Positions 1-6,805 of a stretch of DNA of 16,530 nucleotides are shown here, piece after piece (the first letter of the stretch is position 1; each line of letters opens with the position of its first letter). This DNA is from Bacteroidota bacterium (GTDB taxonomy: Bacteria > Bacteroidota > Bacteroidia > Chitinophagales > Chitinophagaceae). The notes beneath the pieces are model-generated. The model was not told where the DNA came from and ran no database searches. It was given only the letters and a program-made list of their open reading frames with translations. The stretch covers positions 1 to 16,530 of the forward strand of contig JAFDXS010000007.1 in the NCBI GenBank assembly GCA_018267795.1, given 5' to 3'. Both the position numbers and the translations under genes were made by a program.

Positions 1-102
1 ATTCCACATTATACATATTAAAAAAGCACAATCACAATACAAACATTCTCAATACTGAATGGTATTTTTCAAAGATTATGATTGCTTTGAAATTTTGAGC
101 CA

Positions 103-110
103 TATTTTTG
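103..110 (+). promoter_or_regulatory. Bacteroidota-type -7 promoter element for the histidine kinase
   Basis: TATTTTTG is an exact match to TAnnTTTG and ends 16 nt before the ATG at 127. A TTG at 82-84 lies 18 nt upstream of it, close to the usual -33 spacing. The assignment is by motif only. Confidence 0.5.
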
Positions 111-126
111 GCATAGGATATAAGAG

Positions 127-1878
127 ATGGATTTGAAAATTTCGTTTAATAAAAAACTGCTGACTGGTTTTTTAACAGCCATTGCAATTATAACGATTAT
201 AAATCTGGTAGCTTTAAGTACTGTAAACAGTATGAAGACTGCCAATGGCTGGGTATCCCATACTCATAACGTTATTGAAGAAACCCAAAATATCGTTCTT
301 ATACTTACTGAAGCAGAAGATTATAACAATCAATACAAATTATCAGGCGATATACAATCAATAAAAAATTACAGGAAAGTAGCTTCTATGGCCTTGCCTG
401 CGCTTAGCCATCTGCGTTCCACTGTATCAGACAATCCTGTTCAGGTTCGCAATGTTGACTCAATGACTAAATATGTTCAGGTAAAACTTGAGCAAATGAG
501 CATTGACAATAATAGCGTACTGATCGCTGTTTCTGCAAAACCCTCACACATTTTGCAAAACGATCTGATGATGGATCATTGCAGAAAAATAGCTAACCTG
601 ATCATAAACAATGAAAATAAACTTTTAGCGCAGCGTGAAAAAAACAGGAATAGAAAAATATACATAACAAATTTGATTGTCTTCTCAAGTATTGTTATTG
701 TAGTGTTGCTGTTATTAGCTCTGTTTTTCTTTATCAGGAAAACCTTTTTTGCAAATCAGCGGCTAAAAGAAGAGCTTCAGCTTTCTGAAAGTATTTTCTC
801 AGGTGCATTTAACGGCTCGGGCATCGGGATGGCCATCGTATCGCTGAAGGGCCGGTGGATAGACATTAATCCGTACCTGCTTCAGTTATTAGGTTATACC
901 AAAGACGAATTATTGCAAAAAACTTTTCAGGATATCACACATCCCGATGACCTGGAGGCCGACTTATCTCTTCTTGAACAAGTCCTTGCTGGCGCAATTG
1001 ATACCTACAAACTGGAAAAAAGATATTTCCATAAAGAAGGTCATATTATTTGGACAATGCTTACTGTCTCCATTGTACGATGGAGAAATGGCGACCCACG
1101 CTTTTTTGTTTCTCAGGTAGAAGACATAAGTGCAACTAAAGAACTGATACAGGAGCAGGAATTAAAGAACATGGTGCTTTCACAAACCTCGCAGGAGCTG
1201 GAAAATAAGGTGAAGCAATTGGAAGATTTCAATGGTATCGTTGCCCACAATCTGCGAGGTCCCGCAGGTGGAATAGAAAAGATGCTCGAAATGGTGATGG
1301 AAGAAAATGATGAAGCCGAAAAAGCAAAAATGATCGACCTCGTTTACAATTCCAGCAAATCTATGAACGCCACTTTAAAGGACCTCATGGGGATATTGGA
1401 AATCAGGTTGAATCAGGGTATTGAGTACAGTAACTGCGATCTTACAGAAATTATACGCACAACAACAGATATGTTGCAGGGCGAGATTTTAAGGTCAAAA
1501 GCAAAGATTATCACTGATTTTTCAGTGCCTGTGGTTCGGTTTCCCAAGGTTTACCTTGAAAGTGTTTTTTACAATATGGTCAGTAATAGCCTCAAGTATA
1601 AAAAATCCGAAGAACCTGTTATCATACATATTTCGTCTGCATTAGAGAACGGCAAAGTAATGCTCACATTCAAAGATAATGGTCTGGGCATCGACCTGGA
1701 ACAATACGGCAAGCAAATGTTTAAGCTAAATAAGGTTTTTCATCGGGGTTACGATAGTAGAGGTGTCGGTCTGTTCATCACCAAAAACCAACTCGAAGCC
1801 CACGGTGGCACTATAACAGTCAACAGCAAACCCGGCGAAGGAACAGAATTTAAAATCTACCTTAAGGCCAAACAATAA
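127..1878 (+). CDS. CHASE3-PAS membrane sensor histidine kinase
   Basis: A membrane-bound sensor kinase that should autophosphorylate on histidine and pass the phosphate to a response regulator. The 583 residues read in order: TM1 about 11-32; an extracytoplasmic CHASE3-like region about 40-175 (HTHNVIEETQ and AEDYNNQYKLSGD are typical); TM2 about 182-203; a PAS domain about 220-338 (GYTKDELL, THPDDL, the VEDISATKE exit); a short coiled-coil linker about 340-368; an H-box with phospho-acceptor H374 in AHNLRGP; and a HATPase domain with N-box N487, G1 box DNGLGI (517-522) and G2 box RGVGLF (545-550). AHNLR in place of SHELR is common in Bacteroidota kinases. Everything needed for activity seems present. 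No response regulator lies beside it, so this is an orphan kinase whose signal and partner cannot be read from the window. Start: ATG at 127, downstream of a good -7 element. Confidence 0.93.
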   Translation: MDLKISFNKKLLTGFLTAIAIITIINLVALSTVNSMKTANGWVSHTHNVIEETQNIVLILTEAEDYNNQYKLSGDIQSIKNYRKVASMALPALSHLRSTVSDNPVQVRNVDSMTKYVQVKLEQMSIDNNSVLIAVSAKPSHILQNDLMMDHCRKIANLIINNENKLLAQREKNRNRKIYITNLIVFSSIVIVVLLLLALFFFIRKTFFANQRLKEELQLSESIFSGAFNGSGIGMAIVSLKGRWIDINPYLLQLLGYTKDELLQKTFQDITHPDDLEADLSLLEQVLAGAIDTYKLEKRYFHKEGHIIWTMLTVSIVRWRNGDPRFFVSQVEDISATKELIQEQELKNMVLSQTSQELENKVKQLEDFNGIVAHNLRGPAGGIEKMLEMVMEENDEAEKAKMIDLVYNSSKSMNATLKDLMGILEIRLNQGIEYSNCDLTEIIRTTTDMLQGEILRSKAKIITDFSVPVVRFPKVYLESVFYNMVSNSLKYKKSEEPVIIHISSALENGKVMLTFKDNGLGIDLEQYGKQMFKLNKVFHRGYDSRGVGLFITKNQLEAHGGTITVNSKPGEGTEFKIYLKAKQ

Positions 1879-1977
1879 AGCTGCTGATAATAAGTGCCTC
1901 TGTGGATATGTTTTTTTGGAAACGGCAATTCGCACATTGTATCTTGCAGTTATGCGCGTTATGCAAGTAGCGTTCAT

Positions 1978-2223
1978 CAGCTATTTAGTCAATCTCTCAT
2001 TTGCTAATTAGTCAAGTTCTTTGAAAGACTGTAAACCCTTAAAAATCACCCGTGAGATCTGCGTGAAATAAATAAACAATTTCCAAATGCGACATTTTGC
2101 GACATTATGCCCATAAATGTTACTTTTCATAAAAACATTATAAGGCAGTAAAATCAACTCATTCACCTGATTCAGCCTCACAAATGTCACAAAAACTTTT
2201 TTCGGGGAAAATGTCACATTTTA
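1978..2223 (-). repeat. Dispersed intergenic repeat, copy R1 (inverted relative to R2)
   Basis: Occupies most of the 409-bp gap between the kinase and the lutA-like gene. Read on the minus strand it shares at least six collinear blocks with 9166-9447: GACATTTGTGAGGC (2175-2188), AAAGTAACATTTATGGGC (2109-2126), a doubled ATGTCGCA followed by TTTGGAAA (2080-2105), AGGGTTTACAGT (2028-2039), TCAAAGAACTTG (2013-2024) and CTAATTAGCAAAT (1999-2011). The DNA between blocks has diverged. Both ends of the inner part carry AAATGYGACATTTT in inverted orientation (2085-2098 and 2209-2222). It encodes no convincing protein. The outer limits are approximate. The rest of the gap (1879-1977) shows only a short CTTGCA/TGCAAG inverted repeat (1943-1948, 1962-1967) and no kinase terminator. 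Confidence 0.75.
2208..2222. promoter_or_regulatory. Perfect 15-bp dyad, candidate operator upstream of the lutA-like gene
   Basis: AAAATGT-C-ACATTTT is a perfect 7+1+7 palindrome ending 10 nt before the -7 element at 2233, so it covers the expected -33 zone. A second ATGTCACA half-site sits at 2184-2191. It is also the end of repeat R1, so its symmetry may belong to the repeat and not to a regulator. Confidence 0.35.
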
Positions 2224-2232
2224 TATCGCAGC

Positions 2233-2240
2233 TATCTTTG
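2233..2240 (+). promoter_or_regulatory. Bacteroidota-type -7 promoter element for the lutA-like gene
   Basis: TATCTTTG is an exact TAnnTTTG match, 47 nt before the ATG at 2288. It would give a leader of roughly 40 nt. Confidence 0.5.
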
Positions 2241-2287
2241 CTTAGCTTTAAGGCCAAATTCCCAATTAGCTTTTTAATATCAGTATA

Positions 2288-3010
2288 ATGCATCAGGTAC
2301 AACTTTTTATCCCTTGCTTCGTAGATCAGCTTTATCCGCAAACAGGCATGAATATGGTGAAGGTATTAGAAAAGTTGGGTTGCAATGTCACCTACAATAC
2401 CAAGCAAACCTGCTGCGGCCAGCCCGCCTTCAATGCCGGCTATTGGGACGAGGCCAAATCTGTAGCTACAAAGTTCCTGCACGATTTCGACGGAGAAGGC
2501 TACATAGTTGCACCCAGCGGCTCATGCACAGGCTATGCCCGCAATTATTACGAGAGATTGTTCGACAATAGCGCCGAGCACAACCTTAGCTTAAAGGTGA
2601 GATCAAAGATGTATGAGTTCACTGAATTTCTTACTAATGTTCTAAAAATTGAAGACCTTAACGCCACCTTGAACGGTAAAGCAACCTACCATGATGCCTG
2701 CGGTGCCCTTCGCGAATGTGGCATAAAACAAGGCCCTAGAAAATTATTACAAAACGTAAAAGGCCTTGAATTGGTAGAAATGAAAGAATGCGAAACCTGC
2801 TGTGGTTTTGGTGGCACCTTTGCCGTAAAATATGAGCCCATATCCATAGGCATGGCCCAAACCAAAGTACAAAGTGCATTAGACACAGGTGCCAAATACA
2901 TGATATCCACAGACGTCTCCTGCGTGATGCACATCCAGGGCTACATCGACAAGAACAACATTCCAATGCAAACAATGCACATTGCAGATGTATTAGCCAG
3001 TGGTTGGTAA
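2288..3010 (+). CDS. LutA/YkgE-like cysteine-rich (Fe-S)-binding protein
   Basis: 240 residues with two CCG domains, the pattern of LutA/YkgE and of heterodisulfide-reductase-type subunits. Domain 1 has C10, C42-C43-G44 (TCCGQPAFNAG) and C80. Domain 2 has C138, C171-C172-G173 (ETCCGFGG) and C212. These cysteines would hold a non-cubane or [4Fe-4S] cluster. In LutABC systems this subunit works with LutB (ferredoxin-like) and LutC in oxidising L-lactate. Neither lutB nor lutC is next to it, so lactate oxidation is only a possibility, and an electron-transfer role with another dehydrogenase is equally open. The length matches the family. ATG 2288 places the first CCG cysteine at the expected distance. 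It converges on the 3060-3677 gene, with 49 bp and no clear terminator between them. Confidence 0.88.
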   Translation: MHQVQLFIPCFVDQLYPQTGMNMVKVLEKLGCNVTYNTKQTCCGQPAFNAGYWDEAKSVATKFLHDFDGEGYIVAPSGSCTGYARNYYERLFDNSAEHNLSLKVRSKMYEFTEFLTNVLKIEDLNATLNGKATYHDACGALRECGIKQGPRKLLQNVKGLELVEMKECETCCGFGGTFAVKYEPISIGMAQTKVQSALDTGAKYMISTDVSCVMHIQGYIDKNNIPMQTMHIADVLASGW

Positions 3011-3059
3011 AGGAAGATTAGCGCCATGCTGCCCTTGAAAGGACTCATTACATTTAATG

Positions 3060-3677
3060 CTACTTCCTCAATAGCTTAAAATCAATTTTTGCGCCCTTCT
3101 TTTGCAGCATCGTAAGGTTAATCCAGCACCTGGCCATATCCTCCAGGAACTCTATGGTCTCATTGCCGCCAAAGTCGAAACATTCACTATAGCCCATGTC
3201 TCTTGCCAGCAGTTTAGCTATCTCTTTAGCCTTTTTGCTATCACCGGCCACGTACATATCTACAGAGTCGTTTCTATCTACAAGGTTCAGGAAGTTTTCA
3301 AAACCCATGCAGTTAAAGCATCTTACCACGTTTTTGTTGCCTGTAATAGCCGTTATAGCCTTCACCGTATGGAAATGCTCTCCTGTTTTATGAGAGAGAA
3401 TATTAGTCGCGTCTATTATCACCTTCCTGCGCACATCACCAATATGGTATGCGACGGCCCTTGCATCTTCTCCTTTAGTAGCTATGATGATGATATCGGC
3501 CTCATTTGCTACATGACCTACGGTGGTTACATCCATGTTATCAAACTCATTGGCCAAATCCCAATTCACAGGCTCTTGTTCATCTTTACCTGCAAGCAAT
3601 ACCTCATGACCTGCCATTGCGAGCCTGTATGCTAAAGCATCCGAAACTACCCCTGACCCAATGATAGCTATGTTCAT
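3060..3677 (-). CDS. NADP oxidoreductase, F420-dependent-reductase-like Rossmann protein
   Basis: A 205-residue protein that opens with a dinucleotide-binding fold (MNIAIIGSGVVSDALAYRL, GxGxxxxxL), followed by AGKD at the second strand and ADIIIIATKG, as in the F420H2:NADP oxidoreductase-like family (PF03807 type). Many such proteins in bacteria without F420 bind NADP(H) and have unknown substrates. The central part (VVRCFNCMGFENF, then VAGDSKKAKEIAKLL and the DFGG turn) also fits that family, where a similar VKAFN-type segment is typical. A longer frame reaches back to 3701, but the methionine at 3677 directly precedes the Rossmann strand, and a promoter-like GACATTTG lies between the two starts, so 3677 is preferred. 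The substrate cannot be predicted. Confidence 0.8.
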   Translation of the reverse strand: MNIAIIGSGVVSDALAYRLAMAGHEVLLAGKDEQEPVNWDLANEFDNMDVTTVGHVANEADIIIIATKGEDARAVAYHIGDVRRKVIIDATNILSHKTGEHFHTVKAITAITGNKNVVRCFNCMGFENFLNLVDRNDSVDMYVAGDSKKAKEIAKLLARDMGYSECFDFGGNETIEFLEDMARCWINLTMLQKKGAKIDFKLLRK

Positions 3678-3682
3678 AGATG

Positions 3683-3690
3683 CAAATGTC
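3683..3690 (-). promoter_or_regulatory. Candidate -7 element, near-leaderless, for the NADP oxidoreductase-like gene
   Basis: On the minus strand GACATTTG differs from TAnnTTTG at one base and ends 5 nt before the ATG. It supports the shorter start at 3677. Confidence 0.35.
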
Positions 3691-4011
3691 TTGTACCCCA
3701 TGTTATGCTGGCGTTTTAAAAATAAATAATGATGGTGGGTAGAGTACTTATTACAACAAATAACTCAATACAGGATGATTAACTTCTGCACGGTTTTCGT
3801 TCTTGTTTTCGAGGTAGAAAGGAATGATATTGAGGTAAATTTCAAAACAAAATCTCAAATAAACAATGATACAATGAATGACTTTTGTCATATTTTCTCC
3901 ATAAAACCTTTACACAAAATCAAATATCTGAATACATGAGTAATACATATTACTAATATAAAAAACACATGATGAATGTATATTTTATGTGGATAACTTT
4001 CTCAGAAAAAC
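3691..4011. other. AT-rich intergenic region without a gene
   Basis: No convincing ORF or RNA gene. It holds a perfect DnaA-box-like 9-mer TGTGGATAA at 3988-3996 (TTATCCACA on the minus strand), a GTAATA/TATTAC dyad at 3940-3953, and a weak ATGAC/GTCAT hairpin at 3878-3891. A single box is not enough to call an origin. Confidence 0.5.
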
Positions 4012-4042
4012 AAACAGGACTTGAGTTTTCCAAGTCCCGTTT
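4012..4042 (-). terminator. Intrinsic terminator of the osmC-family gene
   Basis: The arms AAACAGGACTTG (4012-4023) and CAAGTCCCGTTT (4031-4042) form 11 pairs with one A/C mismatch around a 7-nt loop. On the minus strand a T-rich tract (TGTTTTTC) follows, as expected for a terminator 28 nt after the stop at 4070. Confidence 0.75.
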
Positions 4043-4069
4043 GCTGCAAGTTATATATAAGCAAAACCC

Positions 4070-4480
4070 TTAATCAAGAGTAGCAGTCATGGAAATATCC
4101 ATGCTGTATGCTTTGGATACAGGGCAATTTGCCTTTGCATTCTCAGCGCATTCCTGGAATTTTTCGGCACTGATACCCGGCACTTTGCCATGCACACTTA
4201 GCTCACTTTTGGAGATAACACCATTTTCAAGCGTTATGTCACATTTCGTTTCCAGTGATTCCGGTGTAAAACCGGCCTCGCCTAATACAAATGTCAGTTT
4301 CATAGTAAAGCAACCTGCATGGGCTGCTGCCATTAATTCTTCAGGGTTAGTGCCTACTCCATCTTCAAAACGGCTTTTATATGAATACTGGGTCTTGTTC
4401 AGTGTTGTACTCTGCGTTGTAAGGTTTCCGCTGCCATCTTTCCCTGAGCCATTCCATACGGCTGTTGCATTACGTTTCAT
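4070..4480 (-). CDS. osmC: OsmC-family peroxiredoxin
   Basis: A 136-residue thiol-dependent peroxidase that reduces organic hydroperoxides in the cytoplasm. The two catalytic cysteines are C57 (AAHAGCFTM) and C119 (ANCPVSKAY), and R37 with E47/E48 (SRFEDGVGTNPEEL) supply the conserved Arg and Glu. The N-terminal ATAVWNGSGKDGSG and the NPEEL motif are those of the OsmC branch, not of Ohr, so it is best called OsmC-like. The length is typical. It has its own promoter (4506-4513) and terminator, so it is likely monocistronic, and it is divergent from prs. No OhrR-like regulator is adjacent. Confidence 0.92.
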   Translation of the reverse strand: MKRNATAVWNGSGKDGSGNLTTQSTTLNKTQYSYKSRFEDGVGTNPEELMAAAHAGCFTMKLTFVLGEAGFTPESLETKCDITLENGVISKSELSVHGKVPGISAEKFQECAENAKANCPVSKAYSMDISMTATLD

Positions 4481-4505
4481 GATATTTGATTTTAGTTTTA
4501 AGGAG

Positions 4506-4513
4506 CAAATATA
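4506..4513 (-). promoter_or_regulatory. -7 promoter element for the osmC-family gene
   Basis: TATATTTG on the minus strand is an exact TAnnTTTG match, 25 nt before the ATG. Confidence 0.55.
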
Positions 4514-4639
4514 GCCTATGGCATATTGTATTACCTGTTTCTATTCTATTAAATATTTATGGTATCATATACTTTCCCTATCCCATAAAGCGGCAAAAAG
4601 CATAAATAAAAAAGACGGCTTACTAAATAATCATTTCAT

Positions 4640-4647
4640 TAACTTTG
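4640..4647 (+). promoter_or_regulatory. -7 promoter element for prs
   Basis: TAACTTTG is an exact match, followed by CAC and ending 20 nt before the ATG at 4668. It lies inside the longer open frame that starts at 4518, which argues against that earlier start. Confidence 0.6.
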
Positions 4648-4667
4648 CACCTCATTTCTACATATTC

Positions 4668-5612
4668 ATGCAGCCATCAGTTAAGATATTCTCAGGTACT
4701 AACTCAAGGTACCTTGCTGAGAACATTGCCAGGTCATTTGGCAAGCAACTAGGAAAAGCAGACATCCAGAAATTCAGCGATGGTGAATTTCAGCCTGTTT
4801 TCCAGGAATCTATCCGCGGGGATTATGTTTTCCTTGTTCAATCAACATTTGCGCCTTCTGACAACCTGATGGAGCTGCTTATGATGATAGACGCAGGCCG
4901 CAGGGCTTCGGCAGGTTATATAACAGCCGTTATCCCTTATTTTGGCTATGCCAGGCAAGACCGTAAGGATAAACCACGTGTGTCTATAGCATCTAAGCTG
5001 GTAGCAAATCTGCTGACTACTGCAGGTGCTAACCGCATCATGACTATGGACCTGCATGCGCCACAAATACAAGGTTTTTTTGATATACCAGTGGACCACC
5101 TGGACAGTTCCGCAATTTTCATCCCATATATTGAAAATCTTAAGATAGAAAACCTTATCTTTGCGTCCCCTGACGTGGGCAGCACTAACCGTGTGCGTGA
5201 AGTAGCCAAGTATTTTGAAGTGGATATGGTAATCTGCGACAAGCAGCGCAAACGTGCAAACGAAGTAGCTGCTATGACTGTGATAGGTGATGTGTCAGGG
5301 AAAAACGTAGTTCTTATAGATGACATTTGTGATACCGCTGGTACACTTTGTAAATCGGCTGCTATATTGAAAGAACGTGGTGCATTATCAGTACGCGCTT
5401 TCTGTACGCACCCTGTACTAAGTGGTAAGGCATATGAAAACATTGAGAATTCAGAACTGGAAGAACTGGTGGTTTGTGATACAATACCATTGAAGAAAGA
5501 ATGTTCTAAAATAAAGGTATTGCCCACTGCAGAACTTTTTGCAGTAGCTATACGTAATACATTTGAGAATAAATCTATCAGCTCTTTGTTTGTGCATAGC
5601 AACAATAAGTAG
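4668..5612 (+). CDS. prs: Ribose-phosphate pyrophosphokinase (PRPP synthetase)
   Basis: Makes 5-phosphoribosyl 1-diphosphate from ribose 5-phosphate and ATP, feeding purine, pyrimidine, NAD, His and Trp synthesis. The 314-residue protein has the class I landmarks: FSDGE (36-40), RQDRK (96-100, ATP-binding loop), DLHA with H130 (128-131), ASPDVGSTNRVRE (the Bacteroidota variant of SPDVGG) and the PRPP loop VVLIDDICDTAGT (214-226). The frame is open back to 4518, but residues before MQPSVKIFSG look like translated leader and the -7 element lies within them, so ATG 4668 is chosen. It heads a plus-strand cluster with rplY and pth, a neighbourhood seen in many bacteria. Confidence 0.96.
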   Translation: MQPSVKIFSGTNSRYLAENIARSFGKQLGKADIQKFSDGEFQPVFQESIRGDYVFLVQSTFAPSDNLMELLMMIDAGRRASAGYITAVIPYFGYARQDRKDKPRVSIASKLVANLLTTAGANRIMTMDLHAPQIQGFFDIPVDHLDSSAIFIPYIENLKIENLIFASPDVGSTNRVREVAKYFEVDMVICDKQRKRANEVAAMTVIGDVSGKNVVLIDDICDTAGTLCKSAAILKERGALSVRAFCTHPVLSGKAYENIENSELEELVVCDTIPLKKECSKIKVLPTAELFAVAIRNTFENKSISSLFVHSNNK

Positions 5613-5658
5613 AAGATCTTTAAATAATAAAACGACTGTTTATACAACAAAATCCGTC

Positions 5659-5743
5659 CGGCCTGAGTGCCGTAAATCCTTAAGTTAAAAAAGTGATTTT
5701 CAACGACCGTATGTTCGACGGGTATTACGAACGGCGCTGAAAA
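5659..5743 (+). ncRNA. Candidate structured leader of rplY mRNA
   Basis: The 150-nt gap between prs and rplY contains two potential stem-loops. The larger (5697-5743) pairs TTTTCAACG with CGCTGAAAA (8 pairs, one A/C mismatch). Past a bulged A5706, CCGT (5707-5710) pairs with ACGG (5731-5734), then a further short stem closes a loop of about 12 nt. A smaller hairpin CGGC/GCCG spans 5659-5672. No U-run follows the large hairpin, so it is not a plus-strand terminator. It ends 19 nt before the start codon. Control by L25 is inference from position only. Confidence 0.35.
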
Positions 5744-5762
5744 CGAAACAAAAACACTAAAA

Positions 5763-6359
5763 ATGAAAAGTGTAAAAATTACAGGGACACGCAGAAGCGA
5801 ACTAGGTAAAAAAGCAACACGCCAGCTTCGTTCTGAAGGACAAGTACCATGCGTAGTGTATGGTGGTAATGAAACAATCCATTTCAGTGCACCTACTATG
5901 GCATTCCGCGGCCTGGTGTACACACCGGAATTCCAGATTGCAGAAATCAATGTAGATGGTAAAGAATACCGTGCTATCATGAAAGACCTGCAGTTTGACG
6001 TGGTAACAGATGAACTGAACCATATAGACTTCCTGGAACTAGTGGAAGACCGTAAAGTGATTGCAGACCTTCCGCTGAAGTACACAGGTACTGCACAGGG
6101 TGTAAAAGATGGTGGTAAGCTGGTACTGAAAGTAAAAACACTGAAAGTACGCACATTGCCTAAACACCTTGCAGAGCACATAGAAGTGAAAATAGACAAC
6201 CTGCAGTTGAACGGCAACGTACGCGTAGAAGACGTAGTAGCAGAAAACATGGAAATCATGAACTCTCCACGTGTGCCTATCGCATCAGTGGTTACTACAC
6301 GTGCCCTGCGCCAGGCTGAAGAAGCTACTGCAGCAACTGCTAAGCCAGCTAAAAAATAA
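5763..6359 (+). CDS. rplY: 50S ribosomal protein L25/general stress protein Ctc
   Basis: Binds 5S rRNA in the central protuberance of the large subunit. The 198 residues comprise an N-terminal L25 beta-barrel (about 1-95, with RRSELGKKATRQLRSEGQVPCVVYGG) and a C-terminal TL5/CTC-type beta domain (about 100-185), ending in an Ala/Lys-rich tail. The two-domain form is usual in Bacteroidota, unlike the short E. coli L25. It starts at ATG 5763 in an A-rich context without a Shine-Dalgarno. No TAnnTTTG match was found in the gap, so it may be read from the prs promoter. A strong terminator follows at 6379. Confidence 0.95.
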   Translation: MKSVKITGTRRSELGKKATRQLRSEGQVPCVVYGGNETIHFSAPTMAFRGLVYTPEFQIAEINVDGKEYRAIMKDLQFDVVTDELNHIDFLELVEDRKVIADLPLKYTGTAQGVKDGGKLVLKVKTLKVRTLPKHLAEHIEVKIDNLQLNGNVRVEDVVAENMEIMNSPRVPIASVVTTRALRQAEEATAATAKPAKK

Positions 6360-6378
6360 GACCAAGTTCTTTTTATAC

Positions 6379-6407
6379 AAAGCCTCCGCCTCAAAACGGA
6401 GGCTTTT
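6379..6407 (+). terminator. Intrinsic terminator after rplY
   Basis: AAAGCCTCCG (6379-6388) and CGGAGGCTTT (6397-6406) form a perfect 10-bp stem with an 8-nt loop, ending in a short T-run. It ends the prs-rplY unit, so the next genes need their own promoters. Confidence 0.88.
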
Positions 6408-6451
6408 ACTTTAATAGTTAATACCGCTACCCTTCTGCAAGATTGATTCAT

Positions 6452-6459
6452 TATTTTAG
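6452..6459 (+). promoter_or_regulatory. Candidate -7 element, near-leaderless, for the small membrane protein gene
   Basis: TATTTTAG is a one-mismatch TAnnTTTG and is followed by CACCA and the ATG at 6465. The position just after the rplY terminator fits a new transcription unit. Confidence 0.35.
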
Positions 6460-6464
6460 CACCA

Positions 6465-6761
6465 ATGGAAAATACCTCGTTTAGATTTGTTACGCTGAGT
6501 TTTGCTGTTTGCTTTGTGTACTTTCTTTCATGCATACCGGCACTAACAGAATATGGAATAATATTTGGCGACGGTGTATTCCGGGCATTTCTTTCCTGGT
6601 ATTTCAAGTGTCTTAACTTTCCATTTGTCAACTTGCTTGCCGCTGTAAGTCCGCTACGGGGCTGGACTGTCTTTATCATAGCATCATTTGCTGACTGTTT
6701 ATTATATGCAGCAGTGATAAACGCTCTTATATCTCTTTTACTACACAGGCGAAAAGCATAG
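6465..6761 (+). CDS. Small hydrophobic membrane protein of unknown function
   Basis: A 98-residue protein I do not recognise. Three hydrophobic stretches are visible: about 8-28 (FVTLSFAVCFVYFLSCIPAL), a weaker amphipathic one about 36-62 and about 66-92 (WTVFIIASFADCLLYAAVINALISLLL). The C-terminus HRRKA is basic and, by the positive-inside rule, should be cytoplasmic. It lies between the rplY terminator and pth, 44 bp before pth, on the same strand, behind a plausible promoter. No catalytic motif is visible. The coding case rests on hydrophobic organisation, context and the lack of a competing ORF. Confidence 0.65.
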   Translation: MENTSFRFVTLSFAVCFVYFLSCIPALTEYGIIFGDGVFRAFLSWYFKCLNFPFVNLLAAVSPLRGWTVFIIASFADCLLYAAVINALISLLLHRRKA

Positions 6762-6792
6762 TACATAGTTGGAAGATTTGATACGATGCACT

Positions 6793-6800
6793 TATCTTCG
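6793..6800 (+). promoter_or_regulatory. Candidate -7 element, near-leaderless, for pth
   Basis: TATCTTCG differs from TAnnTTTG at one base and ends 5 nt before the ATG at 6806. Confidence 0.35.
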
Positions 6801-6805
6801 CGGTT

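Noticed and set aside
2008..2217. 69-codon minus-strand frame inside repeat R1
   Set aside because: The matching frame in R2 is interrupted by stops, so there is no sign of protein-level selection; it is best explained by the repeat.
3102..3635. 177-codon plus-strand frame over the NADP oxidoreductase-like gene
   Set aside because: Antisense shadow of a protein with a clear Rossmann motif.
4518..4667. 50-codon N-terminal extension of prs
   Set aside because: It contains the -7 promoter element and is not part of any known PRPP synthetase N-terminus.
5613..5762. tRNA gene, considered because of the hairpins between prs and rplY
   Set aside because: No acceptor stem, T-loop or cloverleaf can be drawn; a leader structure fits better.
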